Shown in pieces: positions 36,901 through 48,900 of a stretch of 64,000 nt of DNA (within the stretch, counting starts at the first letter, position 1; every line of letters begins with the position of its first letter). The translations under genes were made by a program, and so were the position numbers. Source of the stretch: Streptomyces viridiviolaceus (GTDB lineage Bacteria > Actinomycetota > Actinomycetes > Streptomycetales > Streptomycetaceae). Below the pieces are notes generated by a model. That model saw only the letters and a program-made list of their open reading frames with translations. It was not told where the DNA came from and did no database searches. The stretch lies in contig NZ_BMWA01000031.1 in the NCBI RefSeq assembly GCF_014650995.1, positions 39,507 through 103,506 of the forward strand. The letters are read 5' to 3'.

Positions 36901-39900
36901 CACCCCACCACGAATCCCCACCGTCCCCGGTCACCTCCTCCGGCAACGACGGGAACGGGGGGAACAACGCCTCTGCGTCGTTCACCGACGGCCCGGCACC
37001 CCACCACGCCTGACCCGTCAGGCCCTCCGGCGCCATCTCGTCCCCGGGCGGGGCAGGGTCCTGGGGCGCTGTCGACCCAGTCGCATCCGGGACGTCCGCG
37101 TCAACGGTGCCGCCCGGCTCAGGGGGGTGCTGGATGTGCCGGGCGGGCCGGTGGCCGGGGTCGCGCCGTGTCCCGACCGACCGGAGGATCTGTCGGCCCC
37201 AGACGGGGCCGAAGACTTCGGTGAACCTTCCCAGGTACGGGCGGATCACGTTGTCCGAGACAAGGCCGAGTGCGTCGATCCAGTGAGCCAGATCCACCAC
37301 GAGGCGCGAGTCCGGGACCTGGACGGCGCGGAGCGCCTGTTCGGGCCAGGGCGCGCTGACGTCCTGCCCCGTCAGCAATGCCTGCGCCACGTCGAGCATG
37401 AACGCGGTGCCCCAACGCATGCCGATCGATTCCCACCAGTCCACCGTGCTCTGCTTGAGCGTCGCCATGGCCTGCGCACTGCGCAGCGCACGCAGGTAGA
37501 GGTACAGGGCCTTGTCGTCGGTGGGACGCACCTCAAGGTGCCCGTACGCCTCGTAGTACAGCTGCGCCTCGTCCCGCCGCGGCAGCGCTTCACCCCAAGC
37601 GGTGTTGTCGCTCATCTGCTTGCTCCCGATGACCGGGTTCGCAAGCCAGCTCCGCATCGTGACGTGGTAGTCGTACCGGAGTCGCTCGAGCTGTTCTTCG
37701 CTCAGCGTCACTCCGGCCTCCCTCCGCAGCCATTCGGCGACGGTGCCGAGCGTCACCCGCTCCTTCTCCTGCCACGCGGCGTCGAACAGAGCGGTCCGCA
37801 GGCTGGACGGGACGTGGCCGGGGCCGAGCCGTGGCGCGGCGTCCTCCAGATGGACGGCTCCGTGCCACGGCCGGTCGTCATACGGCCGCGGTCGCAGCGT
37901 GGTGCCGGCCTGCCTGGTCGCGTTCGGCGACGGGCCGGTGGTTTGCTGCGGCTGCGGGACGCCCGCCCGGGTGTGCCCGTGGACGACCGCATCCCCCCAC
38001 ACCGGTCCGAACGCCTCCACCACAGCCGCCTCGTCGGCGTCCGTCAGCGGCGTCCTGGCCGTGACGGTGCGGACCCACCGGGCGAGGTTGAACGGGACCT
38101 GATGACGGGGCAGCGGCAGTGCCTCGATCTCACTGTCGTCCGGAACGGCCGTGAGGTCGCCCCCGTGACCGGCGACGAACACCCGGGCCGCGGCGATCGC
38201 GTCCGAGGTCCGCCACCGCAGCCCCAGCCTCTCCCAGGCATCGACCACCACCGGAGACAGCAGCTGCCGCCGGCCGCGCACGTCATCGAGCGCGACACTC
38301 AGGTCGGCCGTTCCCTCCGGCGTCTGCACCAGAGTGTCGAACGGCACCTCCAGATGCCCGTTGATGCGCTGATAGACGGTCGCCGCACGGTACGCCCAGT
38401 CGTTCCGCAGCTCCTCCGGCACGTCTCCCGCCCCGGCCTCCGTCTCCTCGGCCCACGGCGCGGGAAGCCAGGCCTCACCGATCAGCTTCCGTACGTGCAA
38501 GATCGCTCTGGGCGCGGCATGTCTCAGCGTCTCGCGCCAGAGCGCGAGATCGACGGTGACCGGGGACGACGGGTGCGCCCTGACCGAGCGGATCTCCGCG
38601 TCCGGCGGCGGGGCGTTCAGCACGTGCGGGTCCGCGACGCCGGTGGCGTTGCGGACAGCGATCAGCATGGATTCCGTCGACCAGCGCATTCCGATCGACT
38701 CCCACCAGTGCACGAGGGACTGCGGGGTCTTCTCGAACGTGTCCGTGGTACGCAGTGCGCGATTGAGGTATTGCGTGAGCTTCTGCAGCCGTTCTTCGCT
38801 CCGCAGGCTCGCGGGTGTTTCCAGATGCCCGTGCGTCCGGTAGAAGTCCCATGCGGTCGCGATGTGCTCGGTGTGGTAACCGTTGCGGCCGAAGCGATGC
38901 GCGGGAACGGGGAAGTGCTGACGGTATTCGTGATGCAGCGAGGCGACCTGGGCGCGTCCCAGTCTCACGCCCCACCTGCGGACGACGTGATCGGCCACCG
39001 CCCCGTAGGTCAGGACGCGCTCGGGGCGGACAACGGACTCCTGCACCTCCAGCCAGTACGACAGCAGGCCCTTGCGGGCGTCGTCGAGCCCGGAATCGGG
39101 GTGTCCCTGCGCCGGGACGGCGTCCGGCTCGGTGAACCACGGACGCGACCGCCACAGCTGGTCCGCCCGCTGTCGCGCCACCTCGGCCTCGACGCCGGTT
39201 GCCGCCCCGTGCGTCGCCGTCTGCGGCAGGGAGTCTTCCGCGTTGTGGGAGGGACCGGGCTGGGCAGGGTCCTGTTGCGGCTCGGGCGTGATGTCCGCCA
39301 GCCAGGTGTCGACGCCCTCGAAGTCCGCTTCCCTGGCAGGGGGCCAGCTCCGGAGGAGGCCGGCCGGGCCGGAGCCGCCGTCCTGACCGCCGGCGAAGGA
39401 CGCGTAGATGTCCCGCAGGAAGGGCTCGGTGTCCCAGGTCACCTGAGAGGACCCAGCGTCCGCAGCCCCGTCTTCCCGGGACGCCTCCTGGGTGAACCAG
39501 TCCACCAGGGCGTCGTACGGGTGCGTCGCGTCGGGCACCTCCCCGGCCGCCCGAGACGGCCCCGCCTGTTCCGGGACACCATCCGTCTGCATCCCGTCAG
39601 CGGGCGGGACAGGCTGCTGCGGGGCCGTCCGCTCCGGCATCTCCGGGACGTCCACGTCCATGGCATCGACCGGCTCGGCGGGGGCCTCGGCCTGCCGGCC
39701 GACGCCACGGTCGAAGGCGCGGCGCCGGGTTCCGATCGATGCGATGATCTGGCGCCCCCAGGCGCGGCCGAACAGCTCCTCCATCTGGTTGCGCTGCCTG
39801 TAGGTCACCGCGTTGCGCGGGATGCGGGAAAGCGTGCTGATCCAGTGAGCCACGTCCACCACGACGCCGGTGCCGGGCATGGGGACCGAGCGGATGTCCT

Positions 39901-42900
39901 CCACAGTGAGCGGTGCGTCGGAGTTCCTCTGGCTCACGTACGCGGCCATGGCCCGGAGCACGTCGGAGGCGTTCCAGCGGATCCCGACCGATTCCCACCA
40001 GTCGATCGTGCTCTGTTCCAGCGTCCCTTCGGCCAATCGGCGACGGAGGTTCTCCAGGTAGTCCTGCAGCCCACGTCGCCAGTTCCTGAGCGGCTCGAGG
40101 TGTCCGAACTCGGCGTAGAACCGTTGCGCCTCGTCCCTCCGGTTCACCGCCACGCCGCTGGTGCGAAGGCCGGGCGGGATCGGATCGCCGAGACGGGACC
40201 GTTCCACGGCCAGGTACTCCTGACGCAGGGGCTCGAGCTGCTGCTCGTCCAGCGTGAGTCCCGCGTGCTGCTCCAGCCAGTCGGCGACAACGCCGAACGT
40301 CACCCTGGTCCGCTGTTGCCGCAGGAAGGTGAACAGGTCTGTACGCGTGCTCCGTGGCATGGCGGAAAGGCCGAGCCATGGCACGGCGTCCTCAGGACGT
40401 ACCGCGGCGTGCCACAACCGCTGACGCCACGGTCGCTGTTCGGCAGCGTGCGCGTCCCCCATGGCGGAGTTCGCGGACGGTCCGGCCAGGCCGGACACCC
40501 CCGACGGGCCGGTGGTTTGCTGCGGCTGCGGGACGCCCGCCCGGGTGTGCCCGTGGACGACCGCATCCCCCCACACCGGTCCGAACGCCTCCACCACAGC
40601 CGCCTCGTCGGCGTCCGTCAGCGGCGTCCTGGCCGTGACGGTGCGGACCCACCGGGCGAGGTTGAACGGGACCTGATGACGGGGCAGCGGCAGTGCCTCG
40701 ATCTCACTGTCGTCCGGAACGGCCGTGAGGTCGCCCCCGTGACCGGCGACGAACACCCGGGCCGCGGCGATCGCGTCCGAGGTCCGCCACCGCAGCCCCA
40801 GCCTCTCCCAGGCATCGACCACCACCGGAGACAGCAGCTGCCGCCGGCCGCGCACGTCATCGAGCGCGACACTCAGGTCGGCCGTTCCCTCCGGCGTCTG
40901 CACCAGAGTGTCGAACGGCACCTCCAGATGCCCGTTGATGCGCTGATAGACGGTCGCCGCACGGTACGCCCAGTCGTTCCGCAGCTCCTCCGGCACGTCT
41001 CCCGCCCCGGCCTCCGTCTCCTCGGCCCACGGCGCGGGAAGCCAGGCCTCACCCAGCTTTCGCTGCACCACCCCCCTGGTCTTGGGGTCCGTGTGTCTGA
41101 GCGTCTCGCGCCAGTGCGCGAGGTCGACGGTGACAGAGGACGACGCGTCCACCCTCAGCGAGCGGATCTCCGCGTCCGGCGGCGGGGCCCCCGTCGACCG
41201 TGCCCTGATGACCTGGCGGGCGAGGGTCGTCATGGCTTCCGTCGACCAGCGCATGCCGATCGACTCCCACCAGTCGACCAGAGCCTGCGGGAGCTTGGTC
41301 AGCTTCGCCCGGTCCCGGAACCGGGCCAGGTACATGCTCAGGTCCGCCTGGCGGCTGTCCGTGGTCGCCCTGGACGGCTCCAGGTGTTGGTGCCTGCGGT
41401 AGAAGTCCCAGGCGTGCACGAGGTAGTCGGGATGAAGGCCGAGGCGTTCCGCCGTGCGCGCCGACGGCTCGGCGGCGTCCTGCCGGTAGGCGCGGTGCAG
41501 CGTGTGGACCTGGTCCCGCCGCAGCCTGACGCCCCACCTGTTGACGACGTGGTCGGCCACGGACCCGAACGTCAGCACGGTCCCGGCCAGGTTGCGCTCC
41601 TCGCGCTCCGACAGCCAGACGCTGAGTTCCGCCACCTGACTGGCATTCAGTCCGTGGCCTCCCTGTGCCGACTGCGGAACGTCGTCCGCCGCGGAGATCC
41701 ACGGCCGCGACCGCCACGCCTGGTCCGCCCGCTGTCGCGCCGCCTCCGCCACGGACCACGGCACGGCGGCCGTGTCCTGAGCGGGGTGCATACCGCCGCG
41801 CAGGCCCTGATGGGTCGACCTGATACCCGGTGTCTCGGCCGCCAGCCGGTCCGCCAGGTCCCGGGCCTGCGCCAGGGCACTGCTCCCTGGAGTGTCGGGG
41901 AAGTCGCCGAGTGTCTCGGCGATCCGCAGCAGCGCCCGGTGCTGGGCCTGCCGCAGAGCGACGTCCTCGGGGTCCTGGCCGATCACCGGCGCCGGTCGCA
42001 GCAGCGCGACCGCGCGGTCCCACCGGGCGCGGCCCGTGCCGTCGGCAAGGGTCCGCTCCAGTTCCTCCTCGGCTCGGACCGTCACCGCTTCGCCGTCCCG
42101 GCCGGTGGGTCCGTCGGCGTCGCGGAGGCGTTCGGCGGCCAGGGCGCCGGTGAAGTAGTCGGCGTGGGCCGCTTCGTGGTCGGCCCACGAGGAGGAGAGC
42201 GGCTGCGGAGCCCAGAGGCGTTCGTAGGCGGCGAGGAAGTCGTCCCGGAAGCCGGCTGCCAGCTCGGCCACCCGGTCCTCGTACGCCGCGCGGTCTCCGC
42301 GGAGCCCCTCGAAGGAACGGGCCGCGCCGCGCAGGGCCGCGCCGACACCCGACTCGAAGGCGAAGTGCGCGGGCAGCGTCCCCGCCTCGGCGGCCAGGAC
42401 CGCGTCCCAGCGGCGCAGTACACCGGCCAGTTCGTCGCGGGCGACGGGGCCGTCGGTGAACAGCGCGTCAAAGGCGGCCAGCAGGCGTTCGTCCAGGCCG
42501 GCCCGGGCCCTGGCGGTCTCGGCCTCCGACAGTGCCTCGGCACCGTGGGCCGCGCGCCACCGGTCGAGCTGGTCCGCGAAGAGCCGGTCCGCGACGGTGG
42601 TCACGTCACCGCGGGCGTGCCGCAGGGTGAGCCAGGTGTGCAGCCGCTCGGGGTCGGTCAGCTCGGCGTAGGCGGTGCGCCACCGTTCCAGCCGTTCCTG
42701 CGCGGTCCCGGGCGCTGTCGTGGTGGCGTCCCCGGTGCCGAAGACCCGTTCGAAGCGGGCGTTGACGCCGGCGGCCACCGTGACGTCCAGCAGGCCGCGC
42801 AGCATCGGACGGACCTGGGTGAAGTCCACCGCGAAGCGGTCGAGGAAGGTGGCGCCGATCTCCGGTCCGGACTCGGCCCACGCCGTCGCGGCGTCCGCGA

Positions 42901-45900
42901 CGGCCTGCTGGGACCGCAGGATCTCCGCTTCCCGGGCCGCCTGGACCGCCAGCCGGGCGGGCAGCGACCGCAGCAGGTCGCGCAGCCCTTCGAGCCACTG
43001 GCTGGGCAGCGGTCCCCCGTCGGTGACGAGACCGGCCACTCCGGCCGCGGTGGGGAAGAGCTGCTCGAACCGCTGCCTCAGCGTGTCGCGGGCCTCGGAC
43101 AGCACCCGGAGCCGGCCGGGCGCGGACACGGTGGCGTTCTCCGCGCCGAGGGCCGCCAGCAGCTCCCGCTCCTCGGGGCCGAGCCGGTCGTGGAAGGACT
43201 CCGCGAGTTCCTCGAACGCGCTGTCCAGCCGGGCGAGCTGCCCGTGCAGCAGGGCGTGCCGGTCGAACTCGGCCGCCAGGGAGGCGACCAGCTCGCGCAG
43301 CCGGCCGCCGGCCTCCCGTACCGCGCCGTCCAGGCCGGCACGGGCATCGACGCCGGCGAGCGTCTCGCGCAGCGCCTGCTCCCAGCGGTCGCGGAAGCCG
43401 GCCGCGGCCTCTTCACGGACCGTGGTGGCCAGCTCGGCGGTCAGCTCGAACGGCGTCCGCGTACCGTCGTCGAGGCGGTGCCGCCAGGCCTCCGTGAGGC
43501 GCTGCCCCCAGAGCTGGAAGGCCCGGTCGAAGGCGGCGTCCCCGCGGTCGAGCGCCACGTGACGGACCGCCGCCAGCGAGAACGCGTCGCGCAGTTCCTC
43601 CGGCAGCGGGCGCCGGTCCGCCACGGTGACCTCGGTGATGCGGCCGTGGTCCGCCAGGACGCTGTCCCGTACCTCGGTGAGCTGTTCCTCGGACAGCGGC
43701 GGGGCCCCGTCCCGCGACCACTGGGCGAACGTCTCGTCGAAGACCCCGCTGCCGGTGTCCCCGGCGGTCTCCGCCCGTGGCCCGTCGCCGGTCACGTCGG
43801 CCGCGTCCGCCCGGGAGCCGTCGGCGTCGGCCAGCAGCTCCGCGTAGTACTGGTGCAGTTCCCGCTGGGCCGCCTGCCACGCGGGGACACGCCAGTCCCG
43901 CGCGTCGGCGTACGAGGGGGCCGGTACGGTCTCCGCCACCCGCGCGGACTCCCCGGCCGGGCCGTCCGCGGTGTCCGTCTCGACCTGGTGGACGTACGCC
44001 TCGCGCAGTGCGCCGATGTGGCGGCGTGTCCACTCGGCGGTCGCCGCGTGCGTCATGCGGACCGAATCGCCGGGCAGGTCGCTCAGCCCGCGCGCGAAGT
44101 CCTCCTCGGCGCGGTGCCGCGCTTCGGCGACCTCGTGCAGGGCCGCGGCCTGCTCACCGAAGCGGGCCAGGGCCTCGGCCCGTGCCCGGGAAGCGAGGCC
44201 GTCCAAGCGCCCGGACAGGGGCTCGACGAGGGCCCGGCGCTGCTGTTCGTACCAGGTGGTGAGCTCGCTGCTCCAGTTCCGGTCGGCCGTGAAGCGGGCG
44301 GTGTACTCGGCCAGGCGCCGGTTCTCCGCGACCGCCTCGGGCGCCCGCCGCTGCTGGTGGAGCGCGGCCTCGCGGGTGTCCCGAGCCATCCGGTCCAGCC
44401 GCTGTGCGCGCTCCTCGGCGTCCTGGATCGCCGTCACCGCGGACCACTCGGCGGCATGGCTCTCCCGCAGGGCCGCCAACTGCCGCTCGTACCACCGCTG
44501 TACGGGGGCAGTCCACTGGGCCCGGCCCTCGGTCAGGTCGGTCTGACGGCCGTCCGGGCCGGTGGTGCGCAGCGCGGCGTCGAAGGCCGCCCGCGCCTGC
44601 CGGTCCTGGAGCCAGGCGTGGTAGGCGTCGGTGTACCGCTGCCGGAACTGCTCCGTCAGTGTCTCCGCGGGCCGCTCGACGGACGGGCCGGCCTCCTCGA
44701 ACTCCTGGACCACCGCCGCGGCCTGCGCCGAGGCGGCGAAGGCCGCGCCGTCGCGGCCGGGCAGGGCGGTGGCGATGTCCCGCTCGAAGATCTCACGCGC
44801 CCGTGCGCGGGCCGCCAGGTCGTCGCGTACCGAGGCGAGCTGCCCGGTGAGGTCGTCGAGGGCTGCCGTGCGGGCGGGGGTCAGCTCGGCCGGCCCGGAG
44901 GCGGTGCGGTCCGCGGCCCAGGCGTCGGCGAACGCCTCGCGAACGGCCGCGACCCGGTCCACCGCCTGCGGTGAGCGCAGCGCCGGGAAGTCGGCGAGCC
45001 GGCTCTCGAACGCGCCGTACGCCTGGTCGCGGGTGCGCACGGCGGCCGGCAGGCCGGCCACCGTGTCCGCCGTCGGCACGGCCGCGCGCGGGCCGTCCGT
45101 GCGCGGGCCGTCCGTGCGCGTCGCCGCGGTGTCCGGGGCGCCGGCCGTGGCCGTACGGTCCTCCCGGGCCACGGTCTGCTGGAGCTGGACCTGTTGGTCG
45201 CCTTCCGCGCGCGGGAGCGGGCCCGCGCCGTCGGCGCGGCCCGCCGCCTCGAGCGGGGTGCGGCTGATCTGGAGGCTCGCCAGGTCCAGCGTCCAGGCCG
45301 GTTCACGCTGCCAGGCCGCGTACGCCTCGTCCTGCTGCCTGGTCCGGCCGGCGAGGGTGTCCCAGCGCTGCCGTGCCTCCTCGGTCAGGGCGGCGCGCAC
45401 CGCTGCCGCGCCGTCCGGTGCGGTGGTGCGCGCGGCGGCGTCCCACTCACGGGAGAACCACGACCGCAGCTCCGACAGGTCGCGCTGGTACTCCGCCAGC
45501 ACCCGCGCCGACCGGACCTCGGCGGGCCCGATCTCCGCGCGCGCGGCGAGGTCGTCCAGCGCGGCGCCCTTGCCCAGGACGCCCTGGAAGTTTGCGGCCA
45601 CCTGCTGGCGCCAGGCGAGGTTCTCCTGCCGGCCCTGCTCCCGTGCGAGGGCGGCATCCGCGTCGGCGCGGGCCCGGGCGGCGGCGTCGAACGGGGCCTG
45701 GAGTGCGTCGCGCAGCGTCTCCCACTCCGAGCGGACCGTACTGCCGAAGGTGTCGCCGTTCTCGCGCTCGTGCCGCATCCAGTTGGTCAGGTCCCGCGCG
45801 GGCGGGCCGTAGATGTCGTGGTAGCCGCGCATCCAGTCGGTGCGGAAGTCGCCGGACAGCCGGTCGAAGGTCTCCTCGTCGACCGTGTAGTTGCGCCTGG

Positions 45901-48900
45901 CGCGCTCGGTCAGGAGGCTGCGGTCCGCGGTGAGGTCGTGGAACCGCTCGCCGCCTTCGAGCAGCGTGCGTTCCGTGGCGCGCTCGAACTCCAGCCGCGC
46001 CGGCACCGAGCGTTCCGCGTCCGGCAGGTACTCCCGGACGAACACGTCCTCGCCCGCGGCCACCCGGTCCGGGCCCCAGGTGCCGTCTTCGGCGCGGCCC
46101 GCCAGCCGGCCGAATTCCCGCCGGATGTCCTCGCGCAGGCCCTGCTGGGCCCGCTCCGCAAGCGGTCCCTCGGCCCGCGCCCGCTGGAACAGCAGGTCCG
46201 CCTGAGTGAGCGCGCGGTCGAGGCCGACCTGGTACTCCAGCCGGGTGGGCAGGTCGGCGACGAGGCGCTCGTGCGCCTGGCGCATCCGGTCGCCGTACGC
46301 CTCCCATTCCTGTGCGGACAGCTCCCGGGGCGAGCGGCCGGCCAGGAACGCGTCGCCCTCGGCGGCGAGATCGGCGCGGTGGCCGGCGACCACCGCGTCC
46401 ATGTCGACGGTCGCGGCCTCCACCGGGTCGCGCCCGGTTGACCCGGACCACTGGGCGCGGGCGGTCTCGGCCTCGTCGACGGCGCGGAGCCGCAGTTCCT
46501 CCTCGGCGGCCCCGGCGCGCAGCCGGGCCTGCCACCGTTCGGCCAGGTCGTTCAGCCGGGGTTCGAAGGCGCTCCGCAGGTCCAGCCACTCGTCCCAGGC
46601 GATACGGCGGACGGCGCGGCCGTCGCCGGGCAGCGTGCGGGTCAGCTCGTCGAACTCGGCACGGAAGTCGGCGCGGGCCCGGTCGAGCCAGGACCCGGCG
46701 GTCTGCCCCCTCCCGTCGGCGGGCGGGTCCCCGGCGTCACCGGTCCGAGCCGCGACGGCGACGGCGCCGTCACCGTCGGTGGTCGCGTCGGTGCCGGTGC
46801 TGTCGGCGAGCGGATCGGCCGGGCGGGCGCCGATCGCGGTGTCGGCCGCGTCGGTGGCGGGGAGGTCCGCGTCGGCCGCGCGGGAGACGGTGAGGTCGAC
46901 GTCGGCCGCCCGGGCGGCGCGGACGAAGATGTCGTCGGCCGCAGCCTCCAGCTCCAGCCGGGTGCGCAGCCCCTGGGTCAGCTCCCGCATGCCGGTGTCG
47001 AACCCGGTGTGCAACCGCGACCAGTCCACCGGAACGCGCTCACCCTCCGCGCCCCGCAGGCCGCTCGCGACCCGGTGGACCTCGGCGGCGGCGTCCGCGG
47101 TGAACGCCTCCCGGGCCCGGGTCACGACGTGCTCGGGCAGCGACGGCCAGTCCGCCCCGAAGGTGTCGCGCAGCGCCTCGTCGGCCCGCGCGGCCGGGGG
47201 GCGGGCCCGCACGGCGGCGTCCAGCGACTCCGGGTCACCGGCGCGCAGGGCCGGGAGGTCCGCGCCGGACAGGGCGTCGAAGGACTCCTCGGCCACGCGC
47301 CGGGCCAGCCGCGTGGCGGCGGTGATCTCGACGTCGTCCGGCAGTCCGTCGACCAGCTCCGCGAAGCGCAGGGCGAACTCGGAGCGGGCGATGTCGCCCC
47401 GGCGGTACTCCTCGAAATCGGCCTTCCAGCGGTCGTCGAACCAGCTCTTGACCTGCTGCTGCCACTCCTGACGCACCAGTTCCGCACGGGCGCGCGCCTG
47501 GGCCAGCGTGTTCTCGTCCGCGCCGGGCGGTACGTCCTGGAAGACGTCGGCGTCGGGCCTGCGGTGGACGGGATCAGGGTTCTCCAGGTGGGCGGCGAAG
47601 GCGGCTTCCACCCGCTGGTCGGCCTCGCGCTGCTGCCAGTACCGGTCCTGCTCCGTCTCGAAACGGGTGCGGTACTCCCCCACCACCCGGGTCTGCTCGA
47701 TACGCCACCGCGCCGCCTGCTCGGGGTCCTCACCGCGGAAGACGTAGGGCTCCGGGCGTGAGGCGTCCGCAGCCGGTCCGCCGTCCGGGACGGTGGTGGC
47801 GGGGTCGTCGGGACCGGGGGCGGGCGGTTCTCCGCCGTCGTCCGCGCGGACGGGCGGGGCCGTGCCGGCGTCGGTGGCGGGTTCCGTCTCCGCGGGGCGC
47901 GCGGGCAGCTGGTCCTGCCCGGTCGGGCCGGTACCGTTCTCCGTCGCCGTCTGACCGGGCGCGCGATGCGCGGGAGCCGTGGCCTCGTCGGCCGCGCCCC
48001 GGCCCTGCCCTGCCTCACGGGGCGGGCGGGCCTCGGTACGGGCCCCGGCCGCAGTGGTCGGCCGGGCGGACGCGGACGCGTCCCGCGGGGCGCCCGGCTC
48101 GCCGGTACCGCGCGCCGTCGTACCGCTCCCGGAAGCTGTGGAACCCGACGGCGTCTCGCCACGGACGGGCGCGGCGGCGGCATCAGTGGGAGCGCTCGGC
48201 CTCACGGTGTGCGGCGCCTCGCGGCCGGTGCCGGTGGTTCCCGCGCCGTCCGGGCGTCCGGCCGTGGTCCCGGGCTGCGACACCTCCGTGCGCAGGCCGG
48301 AGGGATTCACGCCGCCCGTCTCACCGGTACGGGCGCCGACGGTGCCCGCGTCGGTACGCGCCGCCCCGCTGCCTGCACCACCGGTCGTGGTGCCAGGCGG
48401 AGTGCTCGGCGCGGTGGTCTCCGGGCGTGCGAGCGGTGTCTGGACACCGACGGCGGCTTCCGTACGAGCGGCTGCCGCCTGGGTTCCGGAGTCGTCGGGG
48501 CGTACGGCGGGTGTCTCCGCGCCCGCCGTGGCGGAGGGTCCCTCGGGCTGCCCGGCCTGCGGGGCCGGCCCGGTGCGGTCCGATGTGCTCTGCGACGGGC
48601 TCGCGGTGTCGGAGTGCGCGACGGGCGTCGCCGGCCCGCCGGACAAGGCCGGTCCCGCCGGGGTGGTTCCGGCGCCCACGGCGGGTTCCGCCGCGGTGCC
48701 GGCCTGGTCGGTGCGGCCCGCCTCGGCGTCCGGTGCGGTGGCCCGTCCAGGGGCTGTCGCCGGGGCGCTGTCGCCCGCACCCGCCGCCGTCTCGGGGCCG
48801 GCCGTCCGGGCAGGCGACACGGCGTCCGCGGTCCCGGCCGGCGCGGAAGCGGATTCGGTGGTCCCGGTGGCCGAGCCCTCGGCCGGGCTCTCGGTCAGGG

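Larger units (their letters stand above)
37405..41405 (-). repeat. Helicase-associated-like (HA) repeat array 1, six units
   Basis: Six units carry the HA signature: an aromatic/His start, GHLEVP or a variant, a variable 30-residue stretch with spaced Leu and Arg, then W-(E/D)-x-(L/I/V)-G-(M/L/I)-R-W. The units end near 41240, 40780, 39965, 38675, 38206 and 37410. Typical phrases are INGHLEVPFDTL, YAEFGHLEP, WWESIGMRW and WERLGLRW. Between units lie FNLARWVRTVTARTPLTDAD and AFGPVWGDAVV-type helices. HA domains normally sit at the C termini of actinobacterial helicases and may bind nucleic acid. No helicase motor is visible here. The array contains an 858-residue duplication. Confidence 0.75.

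Noticed and set aside
34979..44974. A 3,331-codon open frame on the plus strand
   Set aside because: It lies antisense to the giant gene, has codon use typical of a GC-rich shadow frame (Arg, Gly, Pro, Val and Gln rich) and no recognisable domains. Long antisense frames are expected opposite GC-biased coding sequence.
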